Below the pieces are notes generated by a model. The model was not told the origin of the DNA, did not search any database, and saw nothing but the letters and a program-made list of their open reading frames with translations. From contig VTPC01090599.1 in assembly GCA_011009095.1 (NCBI GenBank), forward strand, positions 379,662 to 443,661: a DNA stretch of 64,000 nt. Reading direction: 5' to 3'. The position numbers and the translations under genes are program-made. Positions 59,536-64,000 of this stretch are shown piece after piece (the stretch's first letter is position 1; each line of letters starts with the position of its first letter). Source of the DNA: Ignelater luminosus (taxonomy: Eukaryota > Arthropoda > Insecta > Coleoptera > Elateridae).

Positions 59536-62439
59536 ACATTAAATCTGATTTAACAAAAAACCAAATTAAAATACAGAAAGTAATCCGACAACAAGCAAAA
59601 GAAGAAAAAACAAAAGGAAACCAAACCAAAATTGAGTACAAGAAGCTAATTATAAATAGAAATCAATGAAAGTGGGAGGAAAATGAGAAACGACTAAAGA
59701 AAATCCCAAAAATACGAAAGCAAAAAAACTAGAAATAAAAACACTAAAGATGGGAACACTGAAGACGAACATGGCAATGAATACCGAAAAAGATAAGGTA
59801 AAAATGATAAAAACAATAAATACGAAAATGCAGATAGAAACAAAACAAGAAGAATTTAAAACAAAAAACAAGAAGTTAAAACATCAGAAATCCAGAAGAT
59901 GAAAAGCAATAACATGAAAGATAAAAGAAGAAATAAGAAAGATAAATAACAACGAGAAGAAGAAAAGACAAAACAAAGAAAAAAACAGAAGCCAATGGAT
60001 CTGGTGTAAAAACTAAACTAGAGAACAAAAAAATTAGTATATAGAATGTAAGAAGCTTAAGAGGAAAGAAAGAAGAAATAATAAAAGAAATGATTGAACA
60101 TAAAATAGAAATTATGGAAATCACGGAAACAAAAAATTGATAAAAGATACTGGTTATTCTGGTCAGGGCTAGCTGAAGAGATGAATGCAAAAGAAGGAAT
60201 AGGATTAATAATAGTACCAAATAAACTAATAGGGGTAGTTACAAAAGATTATGGAAACAAAAGATTAATGAAACAAAAGATTAATGAAAGTTGAAATAAA
60301 ACTACAAAATGAAAAATTATGGACAATAATAATTGCATTTGGAGTAAATGAAGATGCAAGAAAAAAAGAAAAAGAAATTTTATAATGAACTACAGAAAGC
60401 AATCGATCAAGGCAAAAAATTTAATAATCATGGAAAATTTAAATGGACGGGTAGGAAATACAAATAAAGATATTAAAGAATATATAAACAAAAAAGGAAA
60501 AGAAACCAGAAATAACAATGGCATAAGAATCATAGACCTGTATATAGAAAATGACCTTATAATAACAAATACAAAGTTCAGACACAAAGAAATACATAAA
60601 TATACGAGAGAAGTACAAAACAGAAATGAAAGATCAATATTAGACTACTCTCTAGTGAGAAGACAAAAGTAGAAAAACATAAGGAATGTAAAAGTTATAC
60701 AAAATACAGGTGTTGGGAGTGACCACTACATGGTAAAAATGGAATTAATAACTTGGAAGATTGGAAAGAGTGATAAGAGAAAAAAGAAAATAATTGAAAA
60801 AATAAAGAGCTATAAAATTTTAAAAAGAAATATCAGGAAAAAATAGAGACTACATACAATCAAAGACAACAAATAAAAGAGATGGAAGAGAGATGGTCAG
60901 AATTTAAAAATACAATACTAGATGCGGCAAAAAACACGTGGAATAACGAAAAAATCTAATAAAAATTTGAAAAAAACGGAATGATGGAACACAGAAATAA
61001 AAGAGATAGTCACAAACAAAAAAGCAAGCAATACAAAAATAAAACCAGGTAAAGCGGCAGGAAGCGACAGCATAACAGCCGTAATGTTAAAGTTCATGAA
61101 TGAAGAAGGATTGAAACAGTTAACAAAACTAATGAACGAAGTAATCATAGAAATAAAAATGCAGAAAGAATAGAATAAGGGTATAATATTACCAATAAAC
61201 AAAAAAAGAGATAAGAGAAATTGTAGCAATTATAGGGGAATAACGCTGTCGAGTATCCCAGGAAAAGTACTTGCGAGAATAGTTGAAGGTAGAATGAGAG
61301 AAAAAAATCAAAAGCACTTTAGAGGATTTACAATGCGGTTTCAGGCAAGAAAGAAGTACTCAAGCTTAATCTTTACCATAAGACAAATGGATGAAAAATC
61401 AATAAATAAAAACAAAGAAGTATATATATATTTCATTGATATAGAAAAAGCATTCGATAAGATACAAAGAAGGGATATATGGAAAACACTGAAAAACAGA
61501 GGGATAAAAACAAAATTAATAGTATAGGAGATGTACAAGGATAATAAAAATACTGTTAGAACAAATAATGAAGAATCAGGGGAATTCGAAACAAAAATAG
61601 TTGTGAAGCAAGAATGTATACCAATTCAAATACTGTTCACAGCAGTAGTTGATGAAGCGATGAAAAAAGCAAAGACAAAAATAAGAAAACTAAAAATAGG
61701 ACATTGACAGATGAAACCGAATATATGTAACAGAACTAATGTTTGCTGATGATATGGCAATAGTAGCCAACTCAGAGAAAAGCCTTCAATCAAACCTAGA
61801 AGTATTAAACAGTGAACTTGAAAAGATAAGTATGAAAATAAACATCGAAAAAACAAAAGTCATGATAATATCGACAGGAAACAGGAAACACAGAATACAG
61901 ATCAGAGGGAGACAAATTAAACAAGTAGAAAGTTTTAAGTACTTTGGTTCAGTGATAGATTGCAAAGGTAAAATCGATAAAAAAATAAATGATAGACTAG
62001 GGAAAACGGAAAAACTTTTTAACAACAATAGCAGCGAGACCTGGACACTAACTGAAAAACATAAGCCAAGATTAAACGCAATGGAGATGAGATTTGTAAG
62101 AAAAATAGACAAAAAAACAAAGAGGAACAGAATAAGAAACGATACTTTTAGACAAAACTTCAAACTAAAATCTATTAGTGAAAAAATCGTGGAGGGTCAG
62201 TTAAGATGAATAAAAAGGAAAGACCTAAAAACATATGGAACGACAATATTAAAGAAGAAGCTACAAAAAGAAATATTTCATGGGAAACAATAAAATAGTA
62301 AACATATGACAGAAAAAGATGAAGAGAAAAGATCCAGATGAATTAACAAAACTTGACTCCATCAGCCTCAACACCTCACGGTAGACGAGGCAAAGGATTA
62401 AGTAAGAAAGTAAGTATGAAACTTCTTGTAGAACGCAGG

Positions 62440-62914
62440 GGGAGTTTGGAATATGAATTTATTATCAAAATTGGTCCCTACAAAATCTAAAATGGCCTAT
62501 TTTGACAATTTTTTGAAATTTTGGGAGGTAAATTCTTCGTCTGTGATTTGGCCGACTCCGAAGGAAGACATTACTCCATTTTCCTTCATAAAACGAACCT
62601 CTCTTTTTTATTGTAGCCCGTCCACTATACCGTGTGGTGGGTGCAAGCTATTTTCTACGACCTCACCGAATATTGCATGGTGGACACTTAGGTATCATTC
62701 CGAAGGTACTAGGCTACCCCTTTGTACGCTGTATTGTTTGGTGAATACCGTGGCCATTCCCCGGATATACAGTGTTATCGCTGTGGTGGGCACATCAAAC
62801 TCTCCCTGACTGCAGAAAACCATCACTGTTTCGGAATCACCCTCATTGAGGACTTCGCCATCCACATCCCTATTCACTGCTTGCCTGAAGTTCGAGCCAT
62901 CTGCATCCGTCCCT
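62440..62914 (-). other. Unidentified coding-like block, possible exon
   Basis: Distinctly GC-richer than its flanks. On the - strand one frame reads openly from about 62914 to 62697, with VNRDVDGEVLNEGDSETVMV, then FCSQGEFDVPTTAITLYIRG, then MATVFTKQYSVQRGSLVPSE and a stop. A second frame continues downward with AIFGEVVENSLHPPHGIVDG near 62625-62685, and VGQITDEEFTSQNFKKLSK near 62500-62555. The upstream edge has atattag just before ggacgg, a possible 3' splice site. Residue usage looks like real protein, but I cannot name the family. It may be a host exon or the coding part of an unknown element; a frameshift near 62695 favours a relic. Confidence 0.4.
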
Positions 62915-62920
62915 AATATT

Positions 62921-64000
62921 TAAATTGATGAATTCTGAGTTTCCTTTAACATTATTGATTCCTGGATTTCTACTAAGTTGCCTTGGAAAGGCTTCGGTCC
63001 TTCCGATCCTAAACAAAGTACCTGGCGCCAGAGGAATTTCAAATAATCAAAACCGACGAAAAGGAAGTTACTATTAAGTATATTCTGCTGCTTCTCATTT
63101 TTAGTAATATCTCATAATTTGAAAGTGAAATCTCTAGCAAGTCAATACCTCTAAGCTAGATACATGATTATACGTATCTATTCAACAGTAGTTACAATAA
63201 CACAAATTTTGGCTCAAATCTAGCCCTATAGCAATTTTCAAAAATCTCTAACTGGTACCCCCTTATCTGGTTTAGAGGTCGACGCATGAGTGAATTTAAA
63301 CGCCCCCCAACAGTAAAACTGCAAATGCAGAAAATGAATTTTTATGGCAACTGTAGTTTTGGTGTCTTCCAAGAACCCCCAACTCACCTCACCGAACTCA
63401 GATTTGAGTCAATAGAAACAATATACTTGAAGTCTCCAGGAACATTGTTTTTATCTATGAATTTTTATTTTAATTTATCAGATCTGAGTTCGTTCTTCTA
63501 TCTGGAAAGGGAATGTAATGACAGTAGCATAAATTTGATGGGTATTATACATAATGAACATACTACAGCCAAGAACAATGGGCTTGGTAATTTTCGAGGT
63601 CTACAAATTGGGTAAACCCCTAGAAGACCATTTTAGCGAGCTTTGACGCGCTCAATTTCTGATTTTATATAAATAAAAACATGTTGCTCATATATGTTTG
63701 CCGCAATACCACTTAATGTAATAAGAAATAATACTACAACATATAGAAATACCAATTTTCTTTTGGGAAAAAATTGGCTAACTTAATTGAAAAAGCAATG
63801 GTCCGGTCCGGTGAACAAAGTATGTGGGTGTAATCCCCAATTTCGATTATACTTTCATGTTTAATGCGACTTGCTATATTAAACAAGTAACAATTGTAGA
63901 AAAGTCCATTAACTCAACAAGAATAAGAATTGGTTTTCAAAGAGAACAAATAAATAATAACTAAGAGTTCTCGTAAAATAACTTTTAACACAAAAAAACA
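62921..64000. other. AT-rich DNA without a recognised gene
   Basis: The open frame 63286-63615 (+, 109 codons) starts in a slightly GC-richer stretch (63280-63400) but shows no known domain. Nothing else was recognised to the end of the window. Confidence 0.4.

Larger units (their letters stand above)
57705..62420 (+). pseudogene. Near full-length non-LTR retrotransposon, split by an LTR insert
   Basis: ORF1 begins near 57705 with KEKLGNFIKRHLQVKVNLRN and KINVLLKNKNKLEDITQYKV, is interrupted at 57910 by insert A, and resumes at 59536 with SDLTKNQIKIQKVIRQQAKE and then KIEYKKLIINRN. It is Lys/Glu-rich and looks like an RNA-binding ORF1. The endonuclease follows (about 60030-60670) with NVRSLRGKKEEIIKEMIEHK, LKNEKLWTIIIAFGVNED-like text near 60305, and RSILDYSLVRR near 60630. 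RT: KPGKAAGSDSITAVMLKFMN (61045), CSNYRGITLSS (61222), VYIYFIDIEKAFDKIQRRDI (61420) and the active site LMFADDMAIVA (61736-61770). A stretch of about 30 residues is missing before SSETWTLTEKHKPRLNAMEM (62028-62090). The 3' tail ends in a run of taag-type repeats near 62395-62420. A 16-18-base tandem duplication (gaaacaaaagattaat) lies at 60257-60290. Several stops remain, so the copy is inactive. Confidence 0.8.

Noticed and set aside
59650..60220. Long hydrophobic open frames on the - strand
   Set aside because: They are reverse-strand shadows of the A-rich, Lys-rich coding sequence of the non-LTR element on the + strand.
1..64000. CRISPR arrays, bacterial operons, phage genes or a prokaryotic defence system
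   Set aside because: No spaced direct-repeat array was seen, and the transposon content and lack of dense coding show a eukaryotic genome.

Overview
This 64 kb window looks like gene-poor nuclear DNA from an arthropod, most likely an insect. That is an inference from base composition (strongly AT-rich), the absence of operon-like gene layout, and the mix of transposon families: BEL/Pao and Copia polyproteins, RTE/CR1-like non-LTR elements, pogo/Tigger, Tc1, a Ginger/KRBA2-like integrase element, a piggyBac-like MITE, and a protein family I know mainly from arthropod repeats. I found no intact host gene. Nearly every recognisable coding stretch is a decayed mobile element with stops and frameshifts. 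All families were recognised from memory of their motifs; no database search was run.

Layout. 0.8-1.6 kb: pogo-type transposase relic (+). 1.7-5.3 kb: GC-richer blocks I cannot name. 9.2-9.9 kb: near-palindromic Tc1-derived element. 10.0-12.5 kb: an almost complete integrase-type DNA transposon with 32-bp terminal inverted repeats and subterminal repeats. 13.4-13.8 kb: detached zinc-finger tail of another pogo-type transposase. 16.5-19.8 kb: BEL/Pao pol relic (+) carrying a 208-bp piece of a different element. 20.1-23.6 kb: two relic genes of unassigned arthropod repeat families (+), the first being a relative of the captured piece. 27.7-29.4 kb: non-LTR endonuclease/RT relic (-). 36.2 kb: a tRNA-like sequence. 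42.7-43.7 kb: Tc1 transposase relic (-). 44.1-48.15 kb: a second pogo/Tigger transposase (-), split by a 2.15-kb solo-LTR-like insert. 48.7-49.7 kb: piggyBac-like MITE flanked by TTAA. 49.7-52.9 kb: Copia relic (+). 53.0-54.3 kb: non-LTR relic (-), followed by a tRNA-derived SINE-like piece. 57.7-62.4 kb: near full-length non-LTR element (+), split in ORF1 by a 1.6-kb solo-LTR-like insert of the same family as the first. 62.4-62.9 kb: an unidentified GC-richer coding-like block (-).

The pieces do not work together as a pathway; the window is a record of transposition, nesting and decay. The best-supported new observations are: (1) two solo-LTR-like inserts of one family, each with a 4-bp target duplication inside another transposon, where removing the second insert restores the host element's reading frame; (2) the integrase element with matching termini and repeated subterminal motifs; (3) the 208-bp fragment shared between the BEL/Pao RT and a neighbouring unassigned gene. 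Boundaries of degraded elements are approximate.
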